This document shows positions 28,688-38,525 of a stretch of 64,000 nt of DNA, piece by piece; position 1 is the first letter of the stretch; each line of letters starts with the position of its first letter. Source of the DNA: Pseudocalidococcus azoricus BACA0444. Lineage in GTDB: Bacteria; Cyanobacteriota; Cyanobacteriia; Thermosynechococcales; Thermosynechococcaceae. Under the pieces are notes generated by a model. The model saw nothing but the letters and a program-made list of their open reading frames with translations, was not told where the DNA came from and did not search any database. The stretch spans positions 62,001 through 126,000 of the forward strand of contig NZ_JAVMIP010000004.1 of assembly GCF_031729055.1 (NCBI RefSeq), in the 5' to 3' direction. Made by a program: the position numbers and the translations under genes.

Positions 28688-30376
28688 ATGCAAATAACTA
28701 ATAAGATTAACTTTCTTAACTTCCGAGGCGATTTATTTGGGGGTGTCACTGCCGCGATTGTCTCTCTGCCCTTATCTCTGGCTTTTGGAGTGGCATCAGG
28801 AGCCGGGCCAATTGCCGGGTTGTATGGAGCGGTTTGTGTCGGTTTTTTTGCGGCCTTATTTGGTGGGACTCCGACTTTAATTTCTGAACCCACAGGCCCG
28901 ATGACGGTAGTGATGACGGCGATTGTGGCCAGTTTGACCGCTGCTAATCCTGACTATGGCCTGGCGATGGCGTTTACGGTGGTGATGCTGGCTGGGGCAT
29001 TTCAGATTATTTTTGGCGTGTTCAAGCTTGGGAAATACATTACGTTAATGCCCTACAGTGTCATTTCTGGCTTTATGTCCGGGATTGGCGTGATTCTGAT
29101 TATTCTGCAAATTGGGCCGTTCTTAGGTCAGTCTGCCCCCAAAGGAGGCGTTATTGGCACCGTCCGGGCATTACCAGAATTATTGAGTAATATTCACCCG
29201 GCGGCGGCTATTCTCGGCATTTTAACCGTGGCCATTATCTTCTTTACCCCCCAAAAAGTGAAGCGGATTGTGCCACCCCAACTAATTGCGCTTGTCGTTG
29301 GGACAATTCTTTCGCTGACTCTCTTCCAAACTGCTGACCTGCGCCGGATTGGGGACTTGGGAGACATTCCGATGGGATTACCGGATTTTGTCCTACCCAC
29401 CTTTAGCCCAGGCCAGATTACAACCATGCTGATCAATGGCGTGATGTTAGGGATGTTGGGTTCTATTGATACCTTGTTAACCGCTGTCATTGCCGACAGT
29501 CTCACCCGCACGGAGCATAACTCTGACAAAGAACTGATTGGGCAAGGGATTGGCAACATTGTCTCGGGCCTGTGTGGGGGCTTACCGGGAGCCGGGGCGA
29601 CAATGGGAACTGTGGTCAACATTCAAACCGGGGCCAAAACAGCCGTTTCTGGGATTACCCGAGCCTTGGTTCTGTTGGTGGTGGTGCTAGGAGCAGCTCG
29701 TTATACTCAACCGATTCCGATGGCGGTTCTAGCGGGGATTGCACTGAAGGTGGGGATTGATATTCTTGATTGGAGTTTCCTGAAGCGGTCTCACAAAGTT
29801 TCAGTTAAAGGCTCCCTGATCATGTACGGGGTGCTGCTGCTGACAGTGTTTGTGGACTTGATTGTCGCAGTGGGTGTTGGGGTCTTTATTGCCAATATTC
29901 TCACCATTGAACGCCTGAGTAGTCTCCAATCCCAGGAGGTAAAGCTCATTTCCGACACGGATGATGATGCCCGCTTAACCGAGGCTGAAAATGCTTTACT
30001 TGATGCCGGACAGGGACGGATTTTGCTGTTTTACCTCAGTGGCCCGATGATTTTTGGTCTTTCCAAAGCTATTGCCCGTGAACACAATGCCATGAAGGAA
30101 GCCGATGTTTTGGTGATGGACTTGAGTGATGTGCCGCTGTTGGGGGTGACTGCGTCCCTTGCCATTGAAAATGCGATCCGAGATGCCTCAGACAAAGGAG
30201 TAGTGGTCTATTTAGTTGGAGCAAGTGCGAAGGTATTGAAACGGCTAGAAAAATTGGGCCTATTTACCTGCATTACCCCAGATCATATCCTGACGGATCG
30301 AACCGATGCCCTAGAGTTGGCGGTGATCTACGTCCATGAAAAACAAGCCATCGCGGCCGATTCTCTCCCCGTTTAA
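28688..30376 (+). CDS. bicA: SulP-family sodium-dependent bicarbonate transporter BicA
   Basis: 562-residue SulP transporter closely resembling BicA of Synechococcus PCC 7002. About 12-14 membrane segments run to about residue 415, including the anion-binding GGTPTLISEPTGPMTVVMTA and ADSLTRTEHNSDKELIGQGIGN signatures. A cytosolic STAS domain follows (about 435-545). BicA imports bicarbonate with sodium across the plasma membrane as part of the carbon-concentrating mechanism. It lies 60 bases upstream of an Mrp antiporter operon, which would restore the sodium gradient. Upstream (28579-28687) is short and AT-rich and probably holds the promoter. Confidence 0.93.
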   Translation: MQITNKINFLNFRGDLFGGVTAAIVSLPLSLAFGVASGAGPIAGLYGAVCVGFFAALFGGTPTLISEPTGPMTVVMTAIVASLTAANPDYGLAMAFTVVMLAGAFQIIFGVFKLGKYITLMPYSVISGFMSGIGVILIILQIGPFLGQSAPKGGVIGTVRALPELLSNIHPAAAILGILTVAIIFFTPQKVKRIVPPQLIALVVGTILSLTLFQTADLRRIGDLGDIPMGLPDFVLPTFSPGQITTMLINGVMLGMLGSIDTLLTAVIADSLTRTEHNSDKELIGQGIGNIVSGLCGGLPGAGATMGTVVNIQTGAKTAVSGITRALVLLVVVLGAARYTQPIPMAVLAGIALKVGIDILDWSFLKRSHKVSVKGSLIMYGVLLLTVFVDLIVAVGVGVFIANILTIERLSSLQSQEVKLISDTDDDARLTEAENALLDAGQGRILLFYLSGPMIFGLSKAIAREHNAMKEADVLVMDLSDVPLLGVTASLAIENAIRDASDKGVVVYLVGASAKVLKRLEKLGLFTCITPDHILTDRTDALELAVIYVHEKQAIAADSLPV

Positions 30377-30436
30377 TGAGAACCTAGGGGAAAGGACAAC
30401 AATTAGGATCATCACCAGTACCCTGGAGGAAATCTA

Positions 30437-30775
30437 ATGATTTTAGAGGCCTGTGTTTTAGGAGTTATTCTTTTGGGGTTCTCTGGCCTGGTTTGGCAAC
30501 CGAGTTTACTCCTCAAAATCATTGCCCTAGATGTGATGAGTACGGGAGTGATTGGCTACTTTGTCTTAATTGCGGCCCGAACCGGTGTTTTTACCCCAAT
30601 TTTGTTCCCAACTCAATCCGTGACCTATGCGGATCCCGTTCCCCAGGCCGTCATCCTAACGGCAATTGTGATTGGCCTATCCACCCAGGCCTTAATGCTA
30701 GTCGGGGCCATGAAGCTATCCAAAAACAATCCCACCCTGGAATTGGATGAGATTGAGCGTAATTATTTACCATGA
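30437..30775 (+). CDS. mrpC: Cation/proton antiporter subunit C (NuoK-like)
   Basis: 112-residue membrane protein with three hydrophobic helices, similar to NuoK/MrpC. The segments DVMSTGVIGYFVLIAA and the ADPVPQAVILTAIVIGLSTQALML stretch are typical of MrpC. It is part of the multi-subunit Mrp sodium/proton antiporter. A GAGGAAATCTA region lies before the ATG. It overlaps the next gene by 4 bases (ATGA), consistent with translational coupling. Confidence 0.9.
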   Translation: MILEACVLGVILLGFSGLVWQPSLLLKIIALDVMSTGVIGYFVLIAARTGVFTPILFPTQSVTYADPVPQAVILTAIVIGLSTQALMLVGAMKLSKNNPTLELDEIERNYLP

Positions 30776-32235
30776 CAGAAATAACAATTACCTGGATTCT
30801 GCTCCCTTTATTTTTAGGGATGAGTAGTTATCTACTGCCAAAACTCGCTCGCTATCTGACGGTGATCGCAGTGGTGAGTTCCCTGGCCTATGGTTTGCAG
30901 GCCATTGTCAGCCAAACTCCCATCACCTTAGAACTGTTGGATCATTTTGGGGTGATCTTGTCCATAGATGGGTTGAGTGGCTTTTTCATTGTGACCAATG
31001 CCCTGGTTACGGCTGCCGTCCTCGCCTATTGCTGGGTATTGCCTAAGTCCGGTTTTTTCTATACCCAACTGCTGATTCTGCACGGCAGTTTAAATGCCAT
31101 TTTTATCAGTGCCGATTTTGTCACTGTTTATGTGGCCCTGGAAACAATTGGGATCGCCTCATTTCTATTGATTGCCTACAGCCGGACTGAGCGGACAATT
31201 TGGGTTAGTTTACGCTATTTATTCGTCAGTAGCGTTGCCATGTTGTTCTACCTAATGGGGGCGGTCTTGGTCTATCAGGCCAATCATTCCTTTAGCTTTT
31301 CAGGATTGTTGAATGCTCCCCTAGAAGGGATTGCCTTGATTTTCTTGGGGTTATTCACCAAAGGGGGGCTGTTCATTTCCGGTCTTTGGTTGCCCCTCAC
31401 CCATGCTGAAGCGGAAACACCTGTATCTGCCATGCTTTCGGGGGCGGTGGTTAAAGCAGGGATTTTTCCCTTAGTCCGTCTCTCCCTGATGTTTGGGGAA
31501 TTAAGCCCAATGATCCAACTCTTTGGAATTGCCTCAGCTTTTTTAGGGGTGGGCTATGCCTTGTTTGAGTCCGATCTAAAACGGCTATTGGCCCTGAGTA
31601 CCATTTCCCAGGTTGGCTTTATTGTTGCTTCCCCCACTGTGGCCGGATTCTATGCCCTCAGCCACGGGTTAGCTAAAGCAAGCTTGTTTTTGACTGTGGG
31701 CAATTTACCAGAACGGCAATTAGCCAAGCTCCAGGCCACGGTAATCCCCGCTCGCCTCTGGGGTGTCTTAACCATGGCGGCCCTCTCGATTTCTGGCTTT
31801 CCCCTTTTGGCAGGGTATGGCGCAAAAGTATGGGCCTTAGAACAACTAACGGGCTGGCAAAGTTGGGCAATGAATGGGGCGGCCTTGGGGACGGTGGTGG
31901 TTTTTGCCAAAGTCATCTTTATTCCTTTTGCCCTGGGAGCAAGTCAAGGGGGGCCTGGCACAAAGGGGGTAACGGGGGGATTTTGGATTGGGGTGCTGCT
32001 GTTACTGTTGAGCTTGGTGATCGCCAATGGTGTTTATCTACCTGCCTATACCTTGGCCAATTTACTCAAGACATTGGCAGTTATTGTCGGGGGCTGGGGC
32101 GCGTCTTTTTTCCTCCTGCGTCAGTTCCAGGTGCAACTGCCCCGCGTTTTAGAGTATTTTCAGCAATTGATTGGCCTCATTAGCGTGATCTTGGTGCTAC
32201 TTTTTGGAGGGCTTTGGGCATGGTTGGCATTTTAG
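30772..32235 (+). CDS. mrpD: Cation/proton antiporter subunit D (NuoN/L-like)
   Basis: 487-residue polytopic protein with about 14 membrane segments. It belongs to the proton-conducting antiporter-like family shared with NuoL/M/N. The key Glu (YVALETIGIASFLLIAYSR) and the Lys in LFTKGGLFISGLWLPLTHAEAETPVSAMLSGAVVKAGIF are present; the latter is the family's H-x-x-A-P/E motif region, here with A-E-A-E-T-P-V-S. Many cyanobacterial Mrp operons carry two D-type subunits (D1, D2); only one is here. Confidence 0.92.
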   Translation: MTEITITWILLPLFLGMSSYLLPKLARYLTVIAVVSSLAYGLQAIVSQTPITLELLDHFGVILSIDGLSGFFIVTNALVTAAVLAYCWVLPKSGFFYTQLLILHGSLNAIFISADFVTVYVALETIGIASFLLIAYSRTERTIWVSLRYLFVSSVAMLFYLMGAVLVYQANHSFSFSGLLNAPLEGIALIFLGLFTKGGLFISGLWLPLTHAEAETPVSAMLSGAVVKAGIFPLVRLSLMFGELSPMIQLFGIASAFLGVGYALFESDLKRLLALSTISQVGFIVASPTVAGFYALSHGLAKASLFLTVGNLPERQLAKLQATVIPARLWGVLTMAALSISGFPLLAGYGAKVWALEQLTGWQSWAMNGAALGTVVVFAKVIFIPFALGASQGGPGTKGVTGGFWIGVLLLLLSLVIANGVYLPAYTLANLLKTLAVIVGGWGASFFLLRQFQVQLPRVLEYFQQLIGLISVILVLLFGGLWAWLAF

Positions 32236-32624
32236 ATTTAACCCTCCGGCTGGTGATTTGGTTTTTGTTGACATCGGATCTCAGCTTGGCGAACATTCTC
32301 ATTGGTGTGGCGGTTGCCTTAATTTTGCCCCGCAGTTCTAGAATTAAGTCGAAGCTGAGGGATTGGGCCGGTGTTCTCAAAGAAATTATCCTCGCGATTC
32401 CTAAGGCCTATGTGGAAGCCTTTCAGATTATGCTTGCCCCCTATAACCACAGTGAAGTCAAACTGGAACGAGTCCGGCCGAATCGGACCCCGGGACTGAT
32501 CTTTTTGGATATTTTTGTGATTACCTTTACCCCGAAAACCATTGTGCTCAAGTATCGGGAAGATGGCTGGTATGAAGTTCACAATCTCGTCCATCGCAAG
32601 GCCGCCGGGAGGATCGGGAAATGA
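32214..32624 (+). CDS. mrpE: Cation/proton antiporter subunit E
   Basis: 136-residue MrpE homologue with two N-terminal membrane segments and a short cytosolic domain. The segments FQIMLAPY and the TPGLIFLDIFVITFTPKTIVL stretch are typical of the family. It overlaps the end of mrpD by 22 bases and mrpF by 4 bases. The start is an ATG within the mrpD reading frame; the overlap is larger than usual but the family match begins right after it. Confidence 0.88.
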   Translation: MGMVGILDLTLRLVIWFLLTSDLSLANILIGVAVALILPRSSRIKSKLRDWAGVLKEIILAIPKAYVEAFQIMLAPYNHSEVKLERVRPNRTPGLIFLDIFVITFTPKTIVLKYREDGWYEVHNLVHRKAAGRIGK

Positions 32625-32896
32625 TCTGGGTACTGTGGGGAATGTTATTGGCTCTATTGATCCCCCTCTGGGTGGCCTGGAGGGAAGAAGAGGTTTGGCA
32701 GAAAATGTTAGCCTTTGCCAGCGTGGCCACGAAAACATCCATGATGATTTTGGTTGTTTCTGTCCTCCGGGATGATTGGATGATTGGGGTGGTGGGGGTA
32801 ATTATTCTCAGTGTTGGGAATGCCGCCTTAATGTTACTGGCCCACTTGGTTAAACGCATTAATGATGTTGTTACGGCCCAAACTCTCCGGTTGTGA
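32621..32896 (+). CDS. mrpF: Cation/proton antiporter subunit F
   Basis: 91-residue hydrophobic protein with three membrane segments, matching the small MrpF/MnhF subunit in size, order and topology. It starts inside the last codon of mrpE (ATGA overlap) and is followed by mrpG after 10 bases. Confidence 0.85.
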   Translation: MIWVLWGMLLALLIPLWVAWREEEVWQKMLAFASVATKTSMMILVVSVLRDDWMIGVVGVIILSVGNAALMLLAHLVKRINDVVTAQTLRL

Positions 32897-32906
32897 GGTG
32901 ATCACG

Positions 32907-33215
32907 ATGTTAAATATCCTCAGTTATGGTTGCTTTGGCCTGGGATTAGTTTTTTGGTTTTGGGGCACTGCTCCCTTACTGTCAAAACGATCCGTCCTCT
33001 ATAAATTGCATGGTCTCTCGGTCTCCGATACGATTGGCTCCCTGACTATTACGATTGGGTTGCTGATCAAAATTCCCCGGGAGTGGCCCCTGCTCCTGTT
33101 GGCCTTAATTTCCCTCGCGATTTGGAATACGGTTTTGGGCTATGTGTTGGCCTATTGTTCCACCCCTAGTCCCCAGATTGATGCTTTACTTACTGCTGAT
33201 GAATATAAACTCTAA
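32907..33215 (+). CDS. mrpG: Cation/proton antiporter subunit G
   Basis: 102-residue MrpG/MnhG homologue with three membrane segments and the conserved L-H-G-L-S-x-S-D-T-I-G segment near its centre. I chose ATG 32907 because GAGGTG lies 7 bases upstream and homology begins there; the open frame extends 15 codons upstream into mrpF. Confidence 0.88.
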   Translation: MLNILSYGCFGLGLVFWFWGTAPLLSKRSVLYKLHGLSVSDTIGSLTITIGLLIKIPREWPLLLLALISLAIWNTVLGYVLAYCSTPSPQIDALLTADEYKL

Positions 33216-33224
33216 CGGCTAGCC

Positions 33225-33851
33225 ATGATTGATAGCTCCGATCCAACGATTACCGCGATGATGCTCCTGTTTCCCTTGGCTGCTGGGATGGTGATTTTCC
33301 AGGCCAACCCCTACTATGCCCTGGTAACGCGGGGGATTTTAGGTGCAGTTGCCGCCTTGATCTATGCCCTTTTGGGAGCCGCCGATGTGGCCTTAACGGA
33401 AGCCCTCGTGGGAACGATGTTAGCCATTACCCTTTACGCGGTGGCGGTGCGCTCGTCCTTGGTGATGCGCTTGGGGGTTTTACAGGCCAATGGTCAAGAG
33501 GAAGATGCTAATGGGGAGGGCCATGGAATACCACAGGCCGATTTTGTCGAAATTATTGCCGCCTTTCGCCAGATCATTGCTCCCTACCATTTGCGCTTAG
33601 AGTTAGTCCCCTATCCAACTCTAGAGGCCTTAACCATTGCCCTACAGGAAAGGGATGTCCATGGGATTTGTACGCCCCTAGCCACCCCGCCCCCTAGTTG
33701 CTTTGAAGCCGTGATTCGGATTCCCCGCCTCTTTAGGATTATCCAGGCCGGTCTCACCCCAACGCTGATCCAAGTTTGTAGGTTGCGCTTGGCCAATGAT
33801 TCCCCAACCCTGCCCCCTACGAGTTTAGCCCTACCGGAAGAATCCCCATGA
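33225..33851 (+). CDS. Antiporter subunit with DUF4040 (MrpA C-terminal-like)
   Basis: 208 residues. The first 85 have three membrane segments with the G-A-A-D-V-A-L-T-E-A-L-V-G-T motif, the signature of the DUF4040/MbhD region that in other bacteria forms the C-terminal part of MrpA. A soluble 100-residue tail follows whose fold I do not recognise. In cyanobacteria the large MrpA is commonly split, and this gene stands where the A subunit part is expected. It starts 9 bases after mrpG and overlaps the next gene by 4. Confidence 0.85.
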   Translation: MIDSSDPTITAMMLLFPLAAGMVIFQANPYYALVTRGILGAVAALIYALLGAADVALTEALVGTMLAITLYAVAVRSSLVMRLGVLQANGQEEDANGEGHGIPQADFVEIIAAFRQIIAPYHLRLELVPYPTLEALTIALQERDVHGICTPLATPPPSCFEAVIRIPRLFRIIQAGLTPTLIQVCRLRLANDSPTLPPTSLALPEESP

Positions 33852-34540
33852 GCCGACCGACCCTGAAAATTTCCCCGCTACAGTGGCTGTATTGCCTGAC
33901 GGCCCTATTCTTTACCGTGAAAGTTTGGCTACTGCCCAATCCCAGCCTCGACTATCCTGGGGTAGATATTGTCCAATCAATTGTCCTAGATAGTGGTGTC
34001 CCCAATGCCGTCACGGGAATTATTTTTCGTAACCGCCTCTATGACACGATTTTTGAGGTGCTGGTCTTCACAATTGCGATTATGGGGGTTAGTTACCTGA
34101 TGGCTAATGAGAAACCCCTCGGCCAAGTGGAGCAGTTTTCAGACCAGCCCTCGATTGTCTTAGCTCGGCTGGGTGCAACCATTACGGCCTTGGTGAGCAT
34201 TGAGTTAGCCATTCGCGGCCATCTCAGTCCGGGAGGGGGATTTGCGGCCGGGGTTGCGGGGGGGACAGCCATTGGCCTGGTGGCAATTACAGCCTCAACA
34301 ACTTGGATGGAGCAACTCTATCAACGCTGGCAGATTGGGACTTGGGAAAAAGTTTCCGTTTTGGTGTTTATTGTTTTGGCTGGGCTGACTTTTGGGGGGT
34401 GGGAATTAGCCCAAGGAGAATTTGGGGCCCTGGTGAGTGGAGGCATGATTCCGATTCTCAATGCCCTTGTGGCTTTCAAAGTGGCCTTGGGGTCTTGGGC
34501 GGCGATTCTGATTTTTATTCGCTATCGTGGACTATTGTAG
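33848..34540 (+). CDS. mrpB: Cation/proton antiporter subunit B
   Basis: 230-residue membrane protein. The N-terminal part (to about residue 90) resembles the MbhE-type extension; the MnhB domain follows with the signature RGHLSPGGGFAAGVAGG. Six or seven membrane segments are predicted. It is the last gene of the operon, and overlaps the preceding one by 4 bases. No clear terminator follows. Confidence 0.9.
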   Translation: MSRPTLKISPLQWLYCLTALFFTVKVWLLPNPSLDYPGVDIVQSIVLDSGVPNAVTGIIFRNRLYDTIFEVLVFTIAIMGVSYLMANEKPLGQVEQFSDQPSIVLARLGATITALVSIELAIRGHLSPGGGFAAGVAGGTAIGLVAITASTTWMEQLYQRWQIGTWEKVSVLVFIVLAGLTFGGWELAQGEFGALVSGGMIPILNALVAFKVALGSWAAILIFIRYRGLL

Positions 34541-34577
34541 AACCAACTCTATTTTTTAGAATAGTCTATATAAATTA

Positions 34578-35027
34578 TTATTGGCAATACCAGTTGTAAA
34601 TTTCACGATTATAGCCGCTATTTGACTGAGATATTTCTCGATTATCTGACATTCCTACTTGTTGATTGTCCTTGTTTAGCTTTATGTGTGAAATCCTAAT
34701 TATAGATTGTGATTGCATCGAATTATTTGAACAAAATATTTTATATCTGTTTTGTTCTCCATCAAAAGTATTATTTGAAGTAGGCTTAAATATTCTGGCA
34801 GGAACTCCAAATCGAACTGAAGACTGACGATTAATTTGGTGAATTGGTAGTACATACACCTGAGTAGTGCTGTAGTCACCCCCTAGTTTTGCCCAGCCTG
34901 GGCTTAGATTTTGTCCGAGACATTTGATAGGGTAGAAAGAACCAGCAACCCAGAAAAACGGCAAAATAATTTTACGAAATAGTTTTTTATTCAAAATAGA
35001 GTAAGTGACAATAGGTTTTGGTGGCAT
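34578..35027 (-). CDS. Exported hypothetical protein
   Basis: 149-residue frame with a signal-like hydrophobic stretch (about residues 19-36). The mature part begins with P-G-W-A-K-L-G-G-D and has a Cys (I-F-C-S-N) near the centre. Small secreted cyanobacterial proteins with a similar W-x-x-L-G-G-D start are known to me, but without a function. Codon use is more AT-rich than in the flanking genes, suggesting transfer or low expression. It converges with the mrp operon. Confidence 0.6.
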   Translation of the reverse strand: MPPKPIVTYSILNKKLFRKIILPFFWVAGSFYPIKCLGQNLSPGWAKLGGDYSTTQVYVLPIHQINRQSSVRFGVPARIFKPTSNNTFDGEQNRYKIFCSNNSMQSQSIIRISHIKLNKDNQQVGMSDNREISQSNSGYNREIYNWYCQ

Positions 35028-35116
35028 GAGAAGAATTTGGTCATGGGTTGTTAGTTCTTATCACAGTTTGTTGAGCCTGTGGAGGGCTGGGAACACTGCA
35101 AACAATCAATTTAATC

Positions 35117-38100
35117 TTAATGGTAATCCTGAATTGCTTTTACCTGTAGGGGATTGGTTTGCAAAGCTCTAATGGCCGCGGCAGTTGCTTTGGCTCCCGC
35201 AATAGTTGTTACCATCGGGATTTTATAGGTCAAAGCTGAACGGCGAATCAGGCGACCATCGGCCTGGGCTTCTTCTCCAGAAGGGGTGTTAAAGATCAGG
35301 TGGATTTGTTGGTTTTTAATCGCATCCAAAACATTCGGCCGCCCTTCATGGAGTTTGAGGACTAGCTCAATATTCTCCAGGCCATACTCTAACAACGCCG
35401 CCCTTGTACCTTCTGTCGCTAAGACATGAAAGCCCAGGGCCTGTAAATCTTTGATCACCGGGGCAATGGCTTTTTTATCCCGATTACTCATGGACACAAA
35501 TACGGTTCCCGATAATGGCAGTTTTTGATTGGCTGAAAGTTGGGACTTAGCAAAGGCCTGGCCAAAATCCACGTCAATCCCCATGGCCTCTCCTGTTGAG
35601 CGCATTTCCGGGCCAAGCAAGGTATCAGTGCCAGCAAATTTCTCAAAGGGCAAGACCGCTTCCTTGACAGCTACATGGTTGGGAATAATTTCTTGGGTTA
35701 AGCCCAGTTCGGCTAAGGTTTTCCCCGACATCAACCGGGCGGCAATTTTCGCCAGGGGAACCCCAATGGCCTTAGAAACAAAGGGAACAGTCCGAGAGGC
35801 GCGGGGGTTGGCTTCAATCATAAAAATTTGATCCCCCTGGACCGCCAACTGCAAATTCATCAGACCCACCACATTTAGGGCTTTGGCTAGGGCGACACTC
35901 CATCCCCGGATTGTTTCTAAAATCTGCGGCGGCAAGGTTTGAGGCGGCAAGCTACAGGCTGAATCTCCGGAGTGAATCCCGGCCTGTTCAATGTGCTCCA
36001 TCACCCCCCCAATGACCACATTCCCCTGGGCATCGGCAATGGCATCCACATCCACCTCAATCGCATTCTCGAGAAACTTATCAATCAAAATTGGGTGATC
36101 CGGCTCCACTTGCACGGCATAGGTCATGTAGCGTTCCAGTTCACTATCGGAATAGACAATTTCCATCGCCCGTCCGCCTAAAACGTAACTGGGCCGGACG
36201 ACGACGGGATAACTAATTCGTTGGGCGACGGCGAGGGCTTCATTAAAACTACGGGCCAGGCCATTGGCAGGTTGGGGAATATTAAGTTCTCGTAAAATCC
36301 GTTCAAACCGCTCCCGATCTTCGGCAATGTCAATAGAATCCGGCGAGGTGCCCCAAATTTTGGTTGTGCCTTCGGGCCCCTGTTGATTCAGATAGGCCTG
36401 CAACGGCACTGCCAGTTTTAAGGGAGTTTGCCCGCCAAATTGAATGATCACGCCCACAGGTTTTTCGACTTCGATAATGTTTAAGACATCTTCTTTAGTC
36501 AGGGGTTCAAAATAAAGGCGGTCGCTGGTGTCGTAGTCGGTGGAAACGGTTTCCGGGTTGGAGTTGACCATGATCGTTTCATAGCCATCGGCAGAGAGGG
36601 CATAGGCCGCGTGACAACAACAATAGTCAAATTCAATCCCTTGGCCAATCCGGTTCGGGCCAGAACCCAAAATCATCACCCGCGGTTTTGTCGCTGGTAA
36701 AACTTCTGAGTCGGGGGCAATGGTTTCCACTTGGCCGGTTTCTAAATTCACCCGTTGGGTGGGGCGTTCATAGGCGGAATAGTAGTAGGGGGTGGTGGCT
36801 TCAAATTCGGCGGCACAGGTATCCACAGTTTTATAGACGGGAATTACCGCCAAGGATTTACGATAAGCTCGCACCTGATCTTCCGTGGATTTGGTCGCAT
36901 AGGCAATTTGGCGATCACTAAACCCCTGTTGCTTCACCGTCCACATTTCATCGGCCGTGATCTGAGTTAAAGCCTTGCGTTTGAGGAATTTTTCGGTGTC
37001 CAATAGCTCCTTGAACTCGTTCAAAAACCAACGATCAATCGCGGTCAGTTCATAAATATCCTCCACAGTCATCTGCATCAACAGGGCCTGGCGCACCGTC
37101 AAAATGCGATCGGGGTTCGGTGTGCGTAAATTGGCCCGAATTTGCTCCAGACTGGGAAGTTTTTCGGCTTTGTCACAGCCCCAACCGGCCCGGCCAGTTT
37201 CCAGAGAGCGTAAGGCTTTTTGAAATGACTCTTGGAATGTGCGTCCCATGGCCATCGCTTCCCCAACAGATTTCATTTGGGTGGTCAGCACAGGTTGAGA
37301 ACCGGGAAATTTTTCAAAGGCAAAGCGGGGAATTTTCGTCACCACATAGTCAATCGTTGGTTCAAAGCTGGCCGGGGTTTTCCGGGTAATGTCATTGGGA
37401 ATTTCATCCAGGGTATAACCCACCGCCAGTTTGGCCGCCATCTTGGCAATTGGAAAGCCAGTTGCTTTAGAGGCTAAGGCAGAAGACCGGGAGACGCGGG
37501 GATTCATCTCAATCACAATAAAATCGCCCGTTTCGGGATTGACGGCAAATTGAATGTTCGAGCCGCCGGTTTCCACCCCAATTTCCCGAATGATCTTGAT
37601 CGAGGCATCCCGCAGGCGTTGGTATTCTTTATCCGTCAGGGTTTGAGCTGGAGCCACTGTAATTGAGTCGCCGGTATGAATCCCCATCGGGTCAATGTTT
37701 TCAATCGAGCAAATAATCACAACGTTATCGGCTAAGTCCCGCATCACCTCCAGCTCGTATTCTTTCCAGCCAATTAACGACTGCTCAATCAAAATCTGGG
37801 ATACCGGACTGGCATCTAACCCCGAGGCAGCTATTTCTTCAAATTCTTCCTGGTTATAGGCAATCCCACCCCCGGTTCCCCCCAATGTAAACGCCGGCCG
37901 AATGATCAGGGGATAGCTCCCGATTTGCTGGGCAATGGCTTTGGATTCTGCCATGGTTTCCGCTAGGCCCGAGGGACAGACCGGTACGCCAATCCGAGCC
38001 ATCGCTTCTTTAAAGAGTTTTCGGTCTTCCGCCATTTCGATTGCCGGGAGTTTTGCGCCGATCAATTCCACGCCATGTTTTTCGAGAACGCCGGATTTTG

Positions 38101-38407
38101 CTAACGTCACCGCCAAGTTCAAGGCTGTTTGGCCGCCCATGGTCGGGAGCATCGCATCGGGTTGTTCGGCAATAATCACCTTTTCGACAATTTCTGGAGT
38201 TAACGGCTCAATATAGGTGCGGTCGGCCGTTTCTGGATCCGTCATGATCGTGGCCGGATTGGAGTTAATCAGGATTACCTCGTAGCCTTCTTCCCGTAAT
38301 GCTTTACAGGCCTGGGTGCCAGAGTAGTCAAATTCACAGGCCTGGCCAATCACAATGGGCCCTGAGCCAATCAGAAGAATTTTTTTCAGGTCAGTACGAC
38401 GGGGCAT
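35117..38407 (-). CDS. carB: Carbamoyl-phosphate synthase large subunit
   Basis: 1096-residue CarB, which makes carbamoyl phosphate from bicarbonate, ATP and glutamine-derived ammonia for arginine and pyrimidine synthesis. Two homologous ATP-grasp halves (about residues 1-410 and 570-950) each begin with a G-S-G-P-x-x-I-G-Q nucleotide motif. The oligomerisation region lies between them, and the C-terminal MGS-like allosteric domain runs from about 960 to the end. Full length. No carA is nearby; in cyanobacteria the two genes are often unlinked. Confidence 0.97.
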   Translation of the reverse strand: MPRRTDLKKILLIGSGPIVIGQACEFDYSGTQACKALREEGYEVILINSNPATIMTDPETADRTYIEPLTPEIVEKVIIAEQPDAMLPTMGGQTALNLAVTLAKSGVLEKHGVELIGAKLPAIEMAEDRKLFKEAMARIGVPVCPSGLAETMAESKAIAQQIGSYPLIIRPAFTLGGTGGGIAYNQEEFEEIAASGLDASPVSQILIEQSLIGWKEYELEVMRDLADNVVIICSIENIDPMGIHTGDSITVAPAQTLTDKEYQRLRDASIKIIREIGVETGGSNIQFAVNPETGDFIVIEMNPRVSRSSALASKATGFPIAKMAAKLAVGYTLDEIPNDITRKTPASFEPTIDYVVTKIPRFAFEKFPGSQPVLTTQMKSVGEAMAMGRTFQESFQKALRSLETGRAGWGCDKAEKLPSLEQIRANLRTPNPDRILTVRQALLMQMTVEDIYELTAIDRWFLNEFKELLDTEKFLKRKALTQITADEMWTVKQQGFSDRQIAYATKSTEDQVRAYRKSLAVIPVYKTVDTCAAEFEATTPYYYSAYERPTQRVNLETGQVETIAPDSEVLPATKPRVMILGSGPNRIGQGIEFDYCCCHAAYALSADGYETIMVNSNPETVSTDYDTSDRLYFEPLTKEDVLNIIEVEKPVGVIIQFGGQTPLKLAVPLQAYLNQQGPEGTTKIWGTSPDSIDIAEDRERFERILRELNIPQPANGLARSFNEALAVAQRISYPVVVRPSYVLGGRAMEIVYSDSELERYMTYAVQVEPDHPILIDKFLENAIEVDVDAIADAQGNVVIGGVMEHIEQAGIHSGDSACSLPPQTLPPQILETIRGWSVALAKALNVVGLMNLQLAVQGDQIFMIEANPRASRTVPFVSKAIGVPLAKIAARLMSGKTLAELGLTQEIIPNHVAVKEAVLPFEKFAGTDTLLGPEMRSTGEAMGIDVDFGQAFAKSQLSANQKLPLSGTVFVSMSNRDKKAIAPVIKDLQALGFHVLATEGTRAALLEYGLENIELVLKLHEGRPNVLDAIKNQQIHLIFNTPSGEEAQADGRLIRRSALTYKIPMVTTIAGAKATAAAIRALQTNPLQVKAIQDYH

Positions 38408-38525
38408 AGATCACAGCGGCCAAATGAGATTCTGTTTAATCCTACACTGCCAGGCCAGATATGCTTTGTAATGAACTTGGCTGAAATTACGTCAGAGTTA
38501 GAGCAAGCCTTTTCACATCAACACT

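Noticed and set aside
29194..29622. 142-codon minus-strand frame inside bicA
   Set aside because: It is a shadow of a well-supported transporter gene, rich in Pro/Ile/Val as expected from the complement of a membrane protein.
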